A stretch of DNA of 59,374 bases from CAYIHX01 sp964363305 (GTDB taxonomy: Bacteria; Bdellovibrionota; UBA1018), in NCBI GenBank assembly GCA_964363305.1, contig CAYIHX010000021.1:1-59374 (forward strand). Direction: 5' to 3'. Made by a program: the position numbers and the translations under genes. A model generated the notes under the pieces. It was given only the letters and a program-made list of their open reading frames with translations. It made no database searches and was not told the origin of the DNA. Position 1 is the stretch's first letter. Every line of letters starts with the position of its first letter. Shown piece after piece: positions 15,507-24,197 of this stretch.

Positions 15507-16700
15507 TCAGAAGGCCTCCCCCGCGGATATATAAGTTTCGATCTGACCTGAGTCGGAAGTGGCGACATCGAGGCGCAGATTCACGCGCTCTTCGGGAATG
15601 ATCGCGTACCGGATGCCGGCTCCGGCGGTGGGATGAAAGCCGCCGATGCGCAAGCTCAGGAGATCCGACGCGGCTTGGCCGAGTCCGGCGAAAGCGGCGG
15701 CTCCCCAACGGCGCGAGACTTGAAGGCGGTACTCCGCGATGGAGAAGATCGAGGAGCGGTCTCGGTAGCGCGGCTCGACGATTCCGCGCAGGCGCTTTTC
15801 GCCTCCGAGAGGGCTCATCGCCGTGAAGGGTTGATTGCCCGGCGGGCCGAAGGTCGTGGCCGCGCGTAGCCGGAAGGCGAAGACGTGATCATCTGAGAGG
15901 GAGGCATACTTTTTGAGATCGAGGTCGGCGCGCATGGCGTTATAGGGGCCACCTCGGAGGTCCTGATTCCAGCCGGTCCAGAATTCATGAAAAATCCCAC
16001 TGAGCGGGAACGTGCTGGAGGACCTAGTGTCCCAGCTGAGGGCGAGTCCCACCGCGCCCAGCAGGTTGGTCTCCGCGCCCGGGATGGTTCCGGTGACGAG
16101 TTGGCCGTTTTTTTCGAGTGCCGTCGGGTGATAATAGCGTGTTTCCAGGTAGGGACCAAAATACCAAGACGTCAGGAACTGTTTCTGGAAGCGAGCGGTC
16201 AGATAGATGGATTGGTTTTCGAACCGCTCCCGGTGCTCCTTCAGGGTGTCGTTGCCGATTCCATAGTAGGAATCGGGCCAGAGTCGAGCCTGCGCCAGGT
16301 AGAAAAGATAATAGGCGTTATCGCCGAAAAAGAAGTCGCCGCGGTCGGTGAGCGAGAACTGCTTGTTGAGCGTCGCGCCAAGGAGGGATGTATTCGAGGA
16401 GGTGCGAGCATCCGGGTGATCGGCGAATCGGAAATAAAAGGCGGTGACCATCGCCGCGCCTATACTGGTTTCCGGCGTATAAAAGGGGGCGGGAAAGAGC
16501 CGAAAAGCCCGCAGCGGTTCTTTTGGGCTGCTGATGAGAACCGGCTCGACGTCGCCCGGCGAGGCTCGGGAGCTTTCGAGCTGGTCGACTGTGCTGATTT
16601 CGTCCGCGGTGGGCGTGTTCGCCCGCAGCTCGCAACCCCAAAGGAGGGCGAGCAGCGGTAACGCTGTGGCTGCTGTGGGACGAGCTCTGTTCAACATCAC
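15507..16700 (-). CDS. BamA/TamA-like outer-membrane beta-barrel protein
   Basis: A 397-residue protein with an N-terminal hydrophobic signal (LPLLALLWGC may even be a lipobox). The rest is made of alternating amphipathic strands such as LYFLAQARL-type segments, SIYLTARFQKQFL, WYFGPYLETRYY and ISAGEAF at the end. The terminal Phe is the classic Bam recognition signal. GLALSWDTRSSSTFPLSG and GGEKRLRGIVEPRYRD match the conserved D15/surface-antigen barrel, including the RxRG-type strand. There are no POTRA domains, so it is a barrel-only member of unknown export role. Confidence 0.82.
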   Translation of the reverse strand: MMLNRARPTAATALPLLALLWGCELRANTPTADEISTVDQLESSRASPGDVEPVLISSPKEPLRAFRLFPAPFYTPETSIGAAMVTAFYFRFADHPDARTSSNTSLLGATLNKQFSLTDRGDFFFGDNAYYLFYLAQARLWPDSYYGIGNDTLKEHRERFENQSIYLTARFQKQFLTSWYFGPYLETRYYHPTALEKNGQLVTGTIPGAETNLLGAVGLALSWDTRSSSTFPLSGIFHEFWTGWNQDLRGGPYNAMRADLDLKKYASLSDDHVFAFRLRAATTFGPPGNQPFTAMSPLGGEKRLRGIVEPRYRDRSSIFSIAEYRLQVSRRWGAAAFAGLGQAASDLLSLRIGGFHPTAGAGIRYAIIPEERVNLRLDVATSDSGQIETYISAGEAF

Positions 16701-16793
16701 TAATCAATTAAGAATGCCCTACCTGGCTCGACACCTCGATAGGTAAAATGAGCCCAGTTCAAGTTCGACACTCAGCTGTTATCATAAGGGCTC

Positions 16794-18491
16794 ATGGGGT
16801 CCACCAAAGAGAGTATTCGTGAGCTTGCTCGGCCCTTGATGCCGGTGAAGGGGTGGGTTCGCTCTGAGATCAATCGGGCCTGGTTCGACGGGCAGCGCTT
16901 ACTTCTGTTTTTTATCGGCCTGCTCTACAGCCTCTGGCACCTTGTCTTTGTGGCGTTCGCCCCGGGCGCATCTGATTCTCTTGGGGAGCGTCTGCTGCTC
17001 TCGCTCGTGTGTTTCGTCGTCTGGGCGGCTTATGCGCGGGTTGGCGCTCTGCGCGGGCGGTATCGCGAGATCAATTTAGCGATTCTCGTACTGATCATGA
17101 TTCATGGTCTCTCTCTTCTTCAGAGAAACTCCTATTCGATCGAGCATACGCTCAGTTTCGGGGTGTTTGTGATCCCGCTGCTGTTTTCCCAGTCGAGCTT
17201 TTTGCATCTTTTGATTTTCGGGGCCCTCTCTTCCTGGGCAGTCCTGAAGATCGCGCATCGGGTCGAGGCGATTCCGGAGTTCGTCTTGTTGGGGTGGATC
17301 GCGCTTCTGGTTTCGGCTGCCTATATTCTGGCGGTCAGGTTGCGCATCGAGGCAGATGACATCGAGGGCCGGCGAGAGTTCGAGGCCACGGTGCGGCAGA
17401 TGCCGGTGGGGATCGTTCGGTATTCCACCGAGGGCAAGGTCGTGTCTTTCAGTAAGAGGGTGTCGGAAATTCTCGGTCCAGATCGACGTGTGGCGTTGGG
17501 ATCCCCCATCGACCAGAGCTGGGCGCTTTTCGATATCGAACGAAGACCGATCCCTCTCGCGGAGTACCCTGCGATGGAGGCTCTGATTGAACGTCGAGAG
17601 ATCACCGGGAGGGTTGTTGGGCTCAATCACTCAGTCGGAGGACGGGAGATTTGGCTCCAGGTGAATGCCGCGCCGATTTTCGGGGAACAGGGACAGTTGG
17701 AGGGCGTGCTGGTCTCGTTTTTCGATGTCACGCTTCAACGCGAGATGCAGTTCGAGGTCGAGCACTCTCGTGCGATCGCGGAACATACCTCGCGCCTGAC
17801 GGCGTTGGGTGAGATGGCCGGTGGTATCGCTCATGAACTGAATAATCCCCTGGCCATCGTGCAGGGCAGGGTCCAGCAGTTGGAGAGCCTGCTCGCGGAG
17901 AACGGCTGGTTGAATGAGAAGGTCGTGCAGATCCTCGCGAACATCGGCGGTACGGCAGATCGGATGAAGAGGATACTCAGCGGCTTGCTCTCGCTGGCGC
18001 GGCAGGGGATAAAGGCCGAGTTCGAGAGCGTCTCGTTGAAGATGATCGTGGATGATACGCTGGCGCTTTGCGCTGAGAGGATTAGAACTCAGGGGATCGA
18101 TCTCGTTTTGGGTGAGATTCCCGCCGAGGCTTCCGTGCCGTGCCGATCTGTTCAGCTCGTTCAAGTTTTGCTGAATATTCTCAACAATGCCAGGGATGCG
18201 GCGTTAGAAAACAAGGACGTCTTGCCGCCACGGATCGAACTCAGCGCCGCTCTTCGGGATGACGGATGGGCGGTGAGGATTCAGGACAGTGGTATGGGGG
18301 TGCCGGATGATCTGCGAAGTAAACTGTTTCGCCCTTTTTTTACCACCAAGGAGGAAGGAAGGGGCACTGGCTTAGGATTGAGCGTCTCGCGCTCCATTAT
18401 GGACAAGCACCGCGGCCGGATCGAGATGGTGTCGAGCCACCCGACCGTTTTCGAGGTCTGGATTCCCTTGCACCGGCCTCCGGCTCAGTGA
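16794..18491 (+). CDS. Membrane PAS-domain sensor histidine kinase
   Basis: A 565-residue kinase. About 180 residues at the N-terminus form five or six transmembrane helices. A PAS domain follows (about 195-330, ATVRQMPVGIVRYSTEGKVV). The H-box is GEMAGGIAHELNNPLAIVQG with phospho-accepting His near 347. The ATPase has an N-box (NILNNARDAAL), DSGMGVPDDL, FRPFFTTKEEGRGTGLGLSVS. No response regulator is adjacent, so it is an orphan kinase here. Its 3' end overlaps the convergent phosphoesterase by 7 bases. Confidence 0.95.
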   Translation: MGSTKESIRELARPLMPVKGWVRSEINRAWFDGQRLLLFFIGLLYSLWHLVFVAFAPGASDSLGERLLLSLVCFVVWAAYARVGALRGRYREINLAILVLIMIHGLSLLQRNSYSIEHTLSFGVFVIPLLFSQSSFLHLLIFGALSSWAVLKIAHRVEAIPEFVLLGWIALLVSAAYILAVRLRIEADDIEGRREFEATVRQMPVGIVRYSTEGKVVSFSKRVSEILGPDRRVALGSPIDQSWALFDIERRPIPLAEYPAMEALIERREITGRVVGLNHSVGGREIWLQVNAAPIFGEQGQLEGVLVSFFDVTLQREMQFEVEHSRAIAEHTSRLTALGEMAGGIAHELNNPLAIVQGRVQQLESLLAENGWLNEKVVQILANIGGTADRMKRILSGLLSLARQGIKAEFESVSLKMIVDDTLALCAERIRTQGIDLVLGEIPAEASVPCRSVQLVQVLLNILNNARDAALENKDVLPPRIELSAALRDDGWAVRIQDSGMGVPDDLRSKLFRPFFTTKEEGRGTGLGLSVSRSIMDKHRGRIEMVSSHPTVFEVWIPLHRPPAQ

Positions 18492-19549
18492 ACTCTTAGC
18501 GCGCCGGAGTTCCAATCGATTTCGAGGCTCTGCTCCGGCTCGCGCAGCTCCTGTTTCAAGGACGGGGAGTAGGTGGTGACGAGAATTTTTCGGGGATTGG
18601 GTTGGAACTCGAGCACGCGGAGGTAGCCATCCCCGCCTTCCCCGCGCATCTGGTAATTGGAGAGTAGCTGGTAAACGGAGTGTCCCTGCCGGTTGGGGCT
18701 GACCAGATGGCCGAGACCCGTCCCGAGTTGGTGGCCATTCATGACGAGGAAGATGGAGTCGGTCGTCGAGATTAGCTTCGACCAGATTTCTTCGCCGTCG
18801 TTGGCGTACGGGTTCGGAGGCTGTCCGACCCCGTAGCTTCGAGGATGATGCTCATGTCCGGGATGTAACCGAGTATTATCCATGAAAAGGTATGCGTGCG
18901 TCGCAACCAAGGTGGGGGCCGATTCGTAACGAGAAAGGGCATCGGCGGCCCAGGTGAGCACGGCGTCGCGAGGGCCAAATTCCAACATCAAGATGAGGAC
19001 AGGTTGACCTGTGGGGGTCAGAAAGCGATGTAAAGAGTTCTCCGCCTTTCCCGCTTCGAAGGTTTCCAAAAGATTCGAGAAACGGCTGGGCGGAAGGAAG
19101 GTATCAAACTGGGTCTTTCGATCGACTGCAGTGCCCCCTTCGCTCAGGTCGTGATTTCCGATGGTCAACGCGAAGGGAAGACGTCCAAACCAGAGGGACA
19201 GGGCTGACATCGCGGTTTGCCACTGCACGGTCGAGTTGTTGTCCGTGATATCGCCCAGGTTGAGGGCGCCGATGATCGGGTTGCTTTGACGGCGAGACTC
19301 CCGAAGGGCCCACCTCGTTTGATTTCGAAAATGCTGCGGCCAGTTTCGGGAGTAATGTTGGGTATCAGGAAGAACGGCGATGCGGAAAGCACTGGGGCCA
19401 AAGGGCCAGGGGCGCTCCAATGACTGAGCGGGTTCGCGGGCGACTTGGCCCGAGGGGGGGCCGAGGTGAGCCCGAACCGCCGGCCAGAGGGCGGCGGCTC
19501 CCAGAAGAAGGGTACTGACGATCGCCAGTTTGGAAGTTCGTTGAGCCAT
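18485..19549 (-). CDS. Exported calcineurin-like metallophosphoesterase
   Basis: The start at 19549 opens an N-terminal hydrophobic helix (LAIVSTLLLGAAALWPAVRA), so the enzyme is exported or anchored. The 354-residue product has the dimetal signature in order: VLPDTQHYS (Asp, His), GDITDNN, GNHDLS, VATHAYLFM and MNGHQLGTG. Family members hydrolyse phosphomonoesters or diesters, including nucleotides and lipid or wall phosphates. Substrate unknown. An upstream start at 19669 would overlap the divergent hemB promoter, and I do not favour it. Confidence 0.85.
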   Translation of the reverse strand: MAQRTSKLAIVSTLLLGAAALWPAVRAHLGPPSGQVAREPAQSLERPWPFGPSAFRIAVLPDTQHYSRNWPQHFRNQTRWALRESRRQSNPIIGALNLGDITDNNSTVQWQTAMSALSLWFGRLPFALTIGNHDLSEGGTAVDRKTQFDTFLPPSRFSNLLETFEAGKAENSLHRFLTPTGQPVLILMLEFGPRDAVLTWAADALSRYESAPTLVATHAYLFMDNTRLHPGHEHHPRSYGVGQPPNPYANDGEEIWSKLISTTDSIFLVMNGHQLGTGLGHLVSPNRQGHSVYQLLSNYQMRGEGGDGYLRVLEFQPNPRKILVTTYSPSLKQELREPEQSLEIDWNSGALRVH

Positions 19550-19609
19550 CCGGCTTGAGTGTAGCACGAAGGGTTGACGTCGTGGCGCGGAACGCATTAG
19601 CTCCAAGAG

Positions 19610-20587
19610 ATGATGCTCATTCGCCCCCGAAGAAACCGAAGAACGCTCGCCATCCGCTCTTTGACGCAAGAGGTTGATCTTTTGCCTCGGAATCTGGTGC
19701 TGCCCCTTTTTGTAGTTGAGGGGAAAGGGGTTCGGGACCCGATTTCTTCGATGCCGGGTTGCGCTCGTCTTTCGATCGATCGGGTGGTCGCCGCGGCCCG
19801 CGAGGCGAGTGCGCTCGGAATTCAGGGGCTGGCTCTTTTTCCGCGTATTGAGGAAGCGAGAAAGGACTCGGTGGCCTCGGAATCGAAGAACCCGGATAAC
19901 TTGCTGCTTCGCACCATTCGAGAGCTGAAGAATTCGGTTCCGGAGCTGAGTTTGTTTACCGATGTCGCACTGGATCCGTATTCAACGGACGGCCACGACG
20001 GTCTGGTGCGCGATGGCAAAATTTTGAATGATGAGACGCTTCCGATTTTGGCGGAGATGGCGATTGCTCAAGCCCGGGCGGGGGCGGATTGGATAGCCCC
20101 CTCCGACATGATGGACGGGCGAGTCGGTTCTATTCGGAGGGCGCTGGATGAAGCGGGCTTCGTGGAGACGGGCATCCTCTCTTACTGCGCCAAGTATGCT
20201 TCAGCGTTCTACGGGCCATTTCGGGATGCGCTCGATTCCGCTCCCCGCGCGGGAGATAAGAAAACTTATCAGATGGATCCGCATAATCGTCGCGAAGCGA
20301 TGAGGGAAGCGCAGCTCGATCTGGACGAGGGAGCGGATGCTTTGATGGTGAAGCCGGCCTTGAGTTATCTCGACGTGGTGAGTGATTTCGCTCGTGAGTT
20401 TCCCGTGCCGATTGCGGCCTATTTTGTCAGCGGAGAGTATTCGATGATGCATGCTGCGGCTCAGGCGGGGTGGCTCGATCTGAACGCCGCGATGATGGAG
20501 AGTCATGTCGCGGTAAGAAGAGCCGGGGCGGGAATGATTTTCACCTACGCCGCGCTGGATTTGGCGCGCCAGCTCGGTGAAGGATGA
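19610..20587 (+). CDS. hemB: Delta-aminolevulinic acid dehydratase (porphobilinogen synthase)
   Basis: A 325-residue HemB, the second common step of tetrapyrrole synthesis: two 5-aminolevulinates condense to porphobilinogen. The Schiff-base lysines are K195 (SYCAKYASAFYGPFRDA) and K248 (LMVKPALSYLD). The active-site metal segment reads DVALDPYSTDGHDG (118-131), with Asp where zinc enzymes have Cys, so this is the Mg-type enzyme rather than the Zn-type. It is the first gene of a hemB-dacB-esterase operon, with the next start overlapping its stop. Confidence 0.97.
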   Translation: MMLIRPRRNRRTLAIRSLTQEVDLLPRNLVLPLFVVEGKGVRDPISSMPGCARLSIDRVVAAAREASALGIQGLALFPRIEEARKDSVASESKNPDNLLLRTIRELKNSVPELSLFTDVALDPYSTDGHDGLVRDGKILNDETLPILAEMAIAQARAGADWIAPSDMMDGRVGSIRRALDEAGFVETGILSYCAKYASAFYGPFRDALDSAPRAGDKKTYQMDPHNRREAMREAQLDLDEGADALMVKPALSYLDVVSDFAREFPVPIAAYFVSGEYSMMHAAAQAGWLDLNAAMMESHVAVRRAGAGMIFTYAALDLARQLGEG

Positions 20588-21999
20588 GATCTTCCCGCGG
20601 CGCGGTCATCATCGGAGTCGTACTCCTTTGTTCCTTTTTTTTCCTCAGGCATGTTCCGGCGGCAGGAATCTCAAGAGAGCTGCCGACGAAGATCGCGGCC
20701 CTTTTCCAGGATCCCCGATTCGAGGGGTTCACCGTCAGCGCCCAGGTCGTGGCGCTCGGCAGCGGGAGTGTGCTGTTCGAAAAAAACCCGAAACAGCCTT
20801 TGATTCCGGCATCGAGCGTGAAGCTCGTCACGGCGGCCACGGCCCTGAAGAAGCTCGGGCCGGAGTTCGTCTTCCGAACGGAAGCGCTGAAGAACGGAGC
20901 GGAGGTGTGGATCCGCGGGGGAGGAGATCCCTCCCTCGTGACCGAGCGTCTTTATCTTTTGGCGAGCGACATCCGGGCCTCGGGGATTCAAAAAATTTCT
21001 CGGCTGTGCGCGGATGAATCCCGCGCCCCGCCGCCTCTGTTGCAAGAGGCGCGCAAGCCGGAAGAAACGGATCGCGCTTTTAACGCGCCCATCGGGGCTT
21101 TGAATCTGAATTACAACTCGGTGCGAGTTCATTTCTCGCCGGAGAAGGGTAAGCTTCGCGCGCGCGTGGAGCCGCCGGGGCAGTTCGTGCAGGTCGTGAC
21201 CTCGGGAGTGAAACTCGTCAGCGGCCCGAAATGGCAGCTGGTTTTCACGCGCAAGATTGGCCCGAAAAACGATCAGATCGTCGTATCGGGAAGCGCCCCG
21301 CGTGACGGGTCCGAGAAGATCCGGTATTTCAATGTTTCGCGGCCGGGCCCGTACCTGCTCTCCACTCTCGGAAAGATGCTCGAGAAAGAGGGCATTCGCG
21401 TGAAGAGTCTGTCTTCCTGCGTGGGCGTGACGCCGCAAGGAGCGGTTCCGCTGGCCTCGGTCGACAGCTTTCCCTTGCGGGAGATTGTTGTGCTGATGGA
21501 TAAGTTCTCCAATAATTTCATTTCCGAGGCGCTCGTCAACGAGCTTGGGCACCAGGCCGTGGGCAATGCGGGTTCCCGAGCCGAGGGGCTCTCCGTGCTC
21601 GAGACCTCCATGCGCAACCTGGGGCTTTGGCAGGAACAGACGCGCATTGTTTCACCCTCGGGGCTGGATCGAGCTACGCGGATGAGCGCGGCCTCCTTCG
21701 TGGGTTTGATCCGGGATTTGGCCACCGATTCATCCGTTCTTCCTGAATTTCTTTCATCGCTTCCGCTTGCGGGCCGGGACGGTACCTTGAAGGATCGAAT
21801 CTTCGGCTTCAATCCGATCGGCAGTCTGCGGGCAAAGACCGGTACGTTGGACGGCGTGGGATCCCTGGTGGGGATCGTTCAAGCGGTTACCGGGCGCCTC
21901 TACGTGTTTGCGGTCATCTTGAATTACAAAGACATCGAGCGAATCGACACGCGCTTTTGGGAATCGCCCCTCGCGCAGCTCTTGATCGACGAGGGATAA
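20584..21999 (+). CDS. dacB: D-Ala-D-Ala carboxypeptidase/endopeptidase (PBP4)
   Basis: A 471-residue low-molecular-mass penicillin-binding protein of the S13 family. It has an N-terminal signal (VIIGVVLLCSFFFLRHV), then SxxK as S77-K80 in IPASSVKLVTAATALKKLG, SxN in MDKFSNNFISE, and KTG in RAKTGTLDGVGSLVG. It cleaves D-Ala from peptidoglycan side chains and may cut crosslinks in the periplasm. In a predator-like bacterium, such enzymes can also remodel the envelope of prey, but nothing in this sequence shows that. ATGA overlap with hemB shows translational coupling. Confidence 0.95.
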   Translation: MRSSRGAVIIGVVLLCSFFFLRHVPAAGISRELPTKIAALFQDPRFEGFTVSAQVVALGSGSVLFEKNPKQPLIPASSVKLVTAATALKKLGPEFVFRTEALKNGAEVWIRGGGDPSLVTERLYLLASDIRASGIQKISRLCADESRAPPPLLQEARKPEETDRAFNAPIGALNLNYNSVRVHFSPEKGKLRARVEPPGQFVQVVTSGVKLVSGPKWQLVFTRKIGPKNDQIVVSGSAPRDGSEKIRYFNVSRPGPYLLSTLGKMLEKEGIRVKSLSSCVGVTPQGAVPLASVDSFPLREIVVLMDKFSNNFISEALVNELGHQAVGNAGSRAEGLSVLETSMRNLGLWQEQTRIVSPSGLDRATRMSAASFVGLIRDLATDSSVLPEFLSSLPLAGRDGTLKDRIFGFNPIGSLRAKTGTLDGVGSLVGIVQAVTGRLYVFAVILNYKDIERIDTRFWESPLAQLLIDEG

Positions 22000-22003
22000 T
22001 GCC

Positions 22004-22687
22004 ATGAAAAAAATCGGGCCTTGGGAAGTGATTCGCGTCGGCGATACGGCTGGTAAAACGGTCGTCTTTTTTCATGGCTACGGTGCCGACGCCCAAGACT
22101 TGGCGGGGCTCGCGCCCGCGATCCGAGTGAAGGCCCCGGTGAGCTGGGTTTTTCCGAACGGTCCGCTCGAGGTGCCGATCGGACCTCGTCTGTCTGGCCG
22201 AGCCTGGTCGGAGATCGACATGGAAGCGATTCAGCAGGCGATGGGGCGTGGCGAGCATCGCGATCTTTCCGGGCCCGCGCCCCGGGGCTTTGAGCAGGCG
22301 CTCGATCAGGGACACGAGTTCTTGCGGGCGCTCGGAGTGCCGATCGATCAGGTGATCTTGGGCGGGTTTAGCCAGGGCAGCATGCTCGCGACCGCGCTCG
22401 CTTTGACGCTCTCCGAGGCTCCGGCGGGGCTCGTGATTCTCTCGGGGAACCTGATCGATGAGGCCCGTTTGCGGGTCTGGGTCCCTCAGCGCGCCGGGCT
22501 GTGCTTTTTTCAGAGCCATGGGACTCAGGATGCGGTGCTCGGAATAACCGGGGCCCGCCGTTTGCACGAGCTGCTCACTTCCGCAGGCTTGCAAGGCGAG
22601 TGGCTCGAGTTTCGCGGTGGTCATGAGATCCCGATGGCGGTGATCGAGCGGGTGGGGGTGTTTCTTGATGCCTGCGGGGCTGCATAG
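22004..22687 (+). CDS. Carboxylesterase/phospholipase of the alpha/beta-hydrolase fold
   Basis: A 227-residue member of the YpfH/lysophospholipase-carboxylesterase family. Seen are VVFFHGYGADAQDL (oxyanion region), the nucleophile elbow GGFSQGSMLA, LVILSGNL, and the catalytic His in WLEFRGGHEIP; the Asp is likely in SHGTQDAVL. It is cytoplasmic (no signal peptide) and hydrolyses short carboxylic esters. It follows dacB by four bases and is the third gene of the hemB operon. Confidence 0.9.
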   Translation: MKKIGPWEVIRVGDTAGKTVVFFHGYGADAQDLAGLAPAIRVKAPVSWVFPNGPLEVPIGPRLSGRAWSEIDMEAIQQAMGRGEHRDLSGPAPRGFEQALDQGHEFLRALGVPIDQVILGGFSQGSMLATALALTLSEAPAGLVILSGNLIDEARLRVWVPQRAGLCFFQSHGTQDAVLGITGARRLHELLTSAGLQGEWLEFRGGHEIPMAVIERVGVFLDACGAA

Positions 22688-22698
22688 ATGGCCACCCT

Positions 22699-22726
22699 TG
22701 CCAATCGACCGTTACAGGTCTACAAT
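22699..22726 (+). promoter_or_regulatory. Promoter of the Phd/PIN toxin-antitoxin pair
   Basis: TTGCCA (22699-22704) and TACAAT (22721-22726) are separated by 16 bases and lie just ahead of the antitoxin start at 22735, so transcription would start almost at the ATG (leaderless or nearly so). The match to a sigma-70-type promoter is good but was not tested. Confidence 0.55.
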
Positions 22727-22734
22727 AGGTCAGT

Positions 22735-23016
22735 ATGAGGTCTGTTCGAAAAATTGGATTGTCTGAGTTCAAAGCGAAGCTCTCGAAGTACCTTCGTATG
22801 GTGAAGGCGGGGGATCGCGTGATCTTGGAGGAGAGGGGCCATCCCGTGGCCGAATTGAATGCTTGCCGCGACGACCGTCAGGATGTTGCAAGAGCCGCCG
22901 TGGCGCGGGGGCCGAATGAACCAGGGGGGATGAAGGGCGTTCGTTTGCACGGCATTCCGGGCCTGGGGGCGATCGATGTCGTGGCGCTTTTGCGAGAGGA
23001 ACGCGATCGCAGGTGA
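22735..23016 (+). CDS. Type II antitoxin (Phd/YefM family)
   Basis: A 93-residue protein. Its N-terminus (IGLSEFKAKLSKYLRMVKAG, then DRVILEERGHPVAEL) is the Phd/YefM dimer and DNA-binding domain. The rest (about 50-93) would wrap the toxin. It overlaps the PIN toxin start by four bases. Such pairs autoregulate by binding their own promoter, here the TTGCCA/TACAAT element. Confidence 0.9.
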   Translation: MRSVRKIGLSEFKAKLSKYLRMVKAGDRVILEERGHPVAELNACRDDRQDVARAAVARGPNEPGGMKGVRLHGIPGLGAIDVVALLREERDRR

Positions 23017-23429
23017 GAGCTTATTATGATAGTTCGGTTGCGCTTCGGCACATTCTGAGTCAGCCGGATCGCCTTGGCGAATTCATGCAGTCGGAAGAAC
23101 TGCTGACTTCGGCATTGGCGCGAGTGGAAATTCGACGGACTTTAGATCGCGTTCGATTGATTCACCGGCTGAGTGACTCGGACTTTTTGCTTCTTTTGGA
23201 TAACTTTGATCGAGTAGAAAGCCGGACGCGGCACATTGATCTTTCGTCAGCGCTGCTGGAGCGAGCCGGAGATTCGATCTCGGTTCCGGTTGGCACGCTG
23301 GATGCCGTTCACCTAGTGAGCGCGGTCGCGTGGGCGAGAGAGAATCCTGGACCTTTCGTTTTCATGACCCATGACCGTCAGCTCTCGGTTGCCGGCCGGG
23401 CCATGGGCCTTTCCATACTTGGGGCCTAG
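23013..23429 (+). CDS. PIN-domain ribonuclease toxin
   Basis: A 138-residue VapC-like PIN protein with a GTG start. The acidic metal ligands are visible at D6 (MRAYYDSS), E in ALARVEIRRT, D in GTLDAVHLVSA and D in FMTHDRQLSV. PIN toxins cleave RNA, commonly tRNA or rRNA, and are held inactive by the paired antitoxin. Partner: the Phd-type protein encoded just upstream, overlapping by four bases. Confidence 0.92.
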   Translation: MRAYYDSSVALRHILSQPDRLGEFMQSEELLTSALARVEIRRTLDRVRLIHRLSDSDFLLLLDNFDRVESRTRHIDLSSALLERAGDSISVPVGTLDAVHLVSAVAWARENPGPFVFMTHDRQLSVAGRAMGLSILGA

Positions 23430-23513
23430 GTTCAATGGGTGTTTCTCCTTAGGTGAGAGGGGATTCCGTTCGATGATGTAGCGTGTTACGGGCGTCGAAC
23501 TAAGGAGAATCTC

Positions 23514-24119
23514 ATGCGATCGATCTATACGATTTTGACCTGTGCCTTCTTGCTTCAGACTTCCGTGGCCCAGGCCACGGGCACCCTGCGGGTGCTGCCG
23601 CGCGACCATCAGAACTCTCGGATCGTTCGGGCGATCCTGACTCCGATGAGAGACTCGGTGATCACCACCGGGTATCTGGAAGGGACGGCGATCTTCGCTG
23701 CTCCCGTTTTCTTCCAGAACCGAGAAACCCTGATGGCCGCCGGAGAAACGTTCTTTCGTTCCCGGTTTGCGGCGTCCACGGAAGGGTCCTTGCCGTCGTC
23801 TTTGAAGCTGAAATTTAAGGTGGTCAAAGCGACCCCGGCCGCGCTCGCGCGGGCCCTTCGTTTTTATGGCGCGGTGAACGACTTCGATCCCGAAGGGGGC
23901 GACGACTGGCTGGCTCCGGAAGTGCGACGCGTACGTGCACTGATGGCTCGGCTGGGGATGCAGCCCGCTACCTCGTCCGTGATCACGATGCATACCTCTT
24001 ACCTCGTGAGTGATGACGAAGGCTTTGAAGAGGGAGGTCGTCAGGTCCAGCAGGTGTTGGTACTCGATTCCGCCACCGGCCTTGGTTTCTCTCTTCTGAT
24101 GTTTGAAGGCCGAATGTAG
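23514..24119 (+). CDS. Exported protein of unknown function
   Basis: A 201-residue protein with a signal peptide (MRSIYTILTCAFLLQTSVA, cleavage after about AQA at 21) and a good upstream AAGGAG. The mature part has no cysteines and shows mixed alpha/beta sequence. It looks monocistronic. No family is recognised. Confidence 0.72.
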   Translation: MRSIYTILTCAFLLQTSVAQATGTLRVLPRDHQNSRIVRAILTPMRDSVITTGYLEGTAIFAAPVFFQNRETLMAAGETFFRSRFAASTEGSLPSSLKLKFKVVKATPAALARALRFYGAVNDFDPEGGDDWLAPEVRRVRALMARLGMQPATSSVITMHTSYLVSDDEGFEEGGRQVQQVLVLDSATGLGFSLLMFEGRM

Positions 24120-24197
24120 TTCGTTTCCTAGGTCAGCAGCTCATACCCTCTCCAGAGGGGGAGGAGTGGTTTGGCGTTGCGGTTTTTTCCGTGGCAG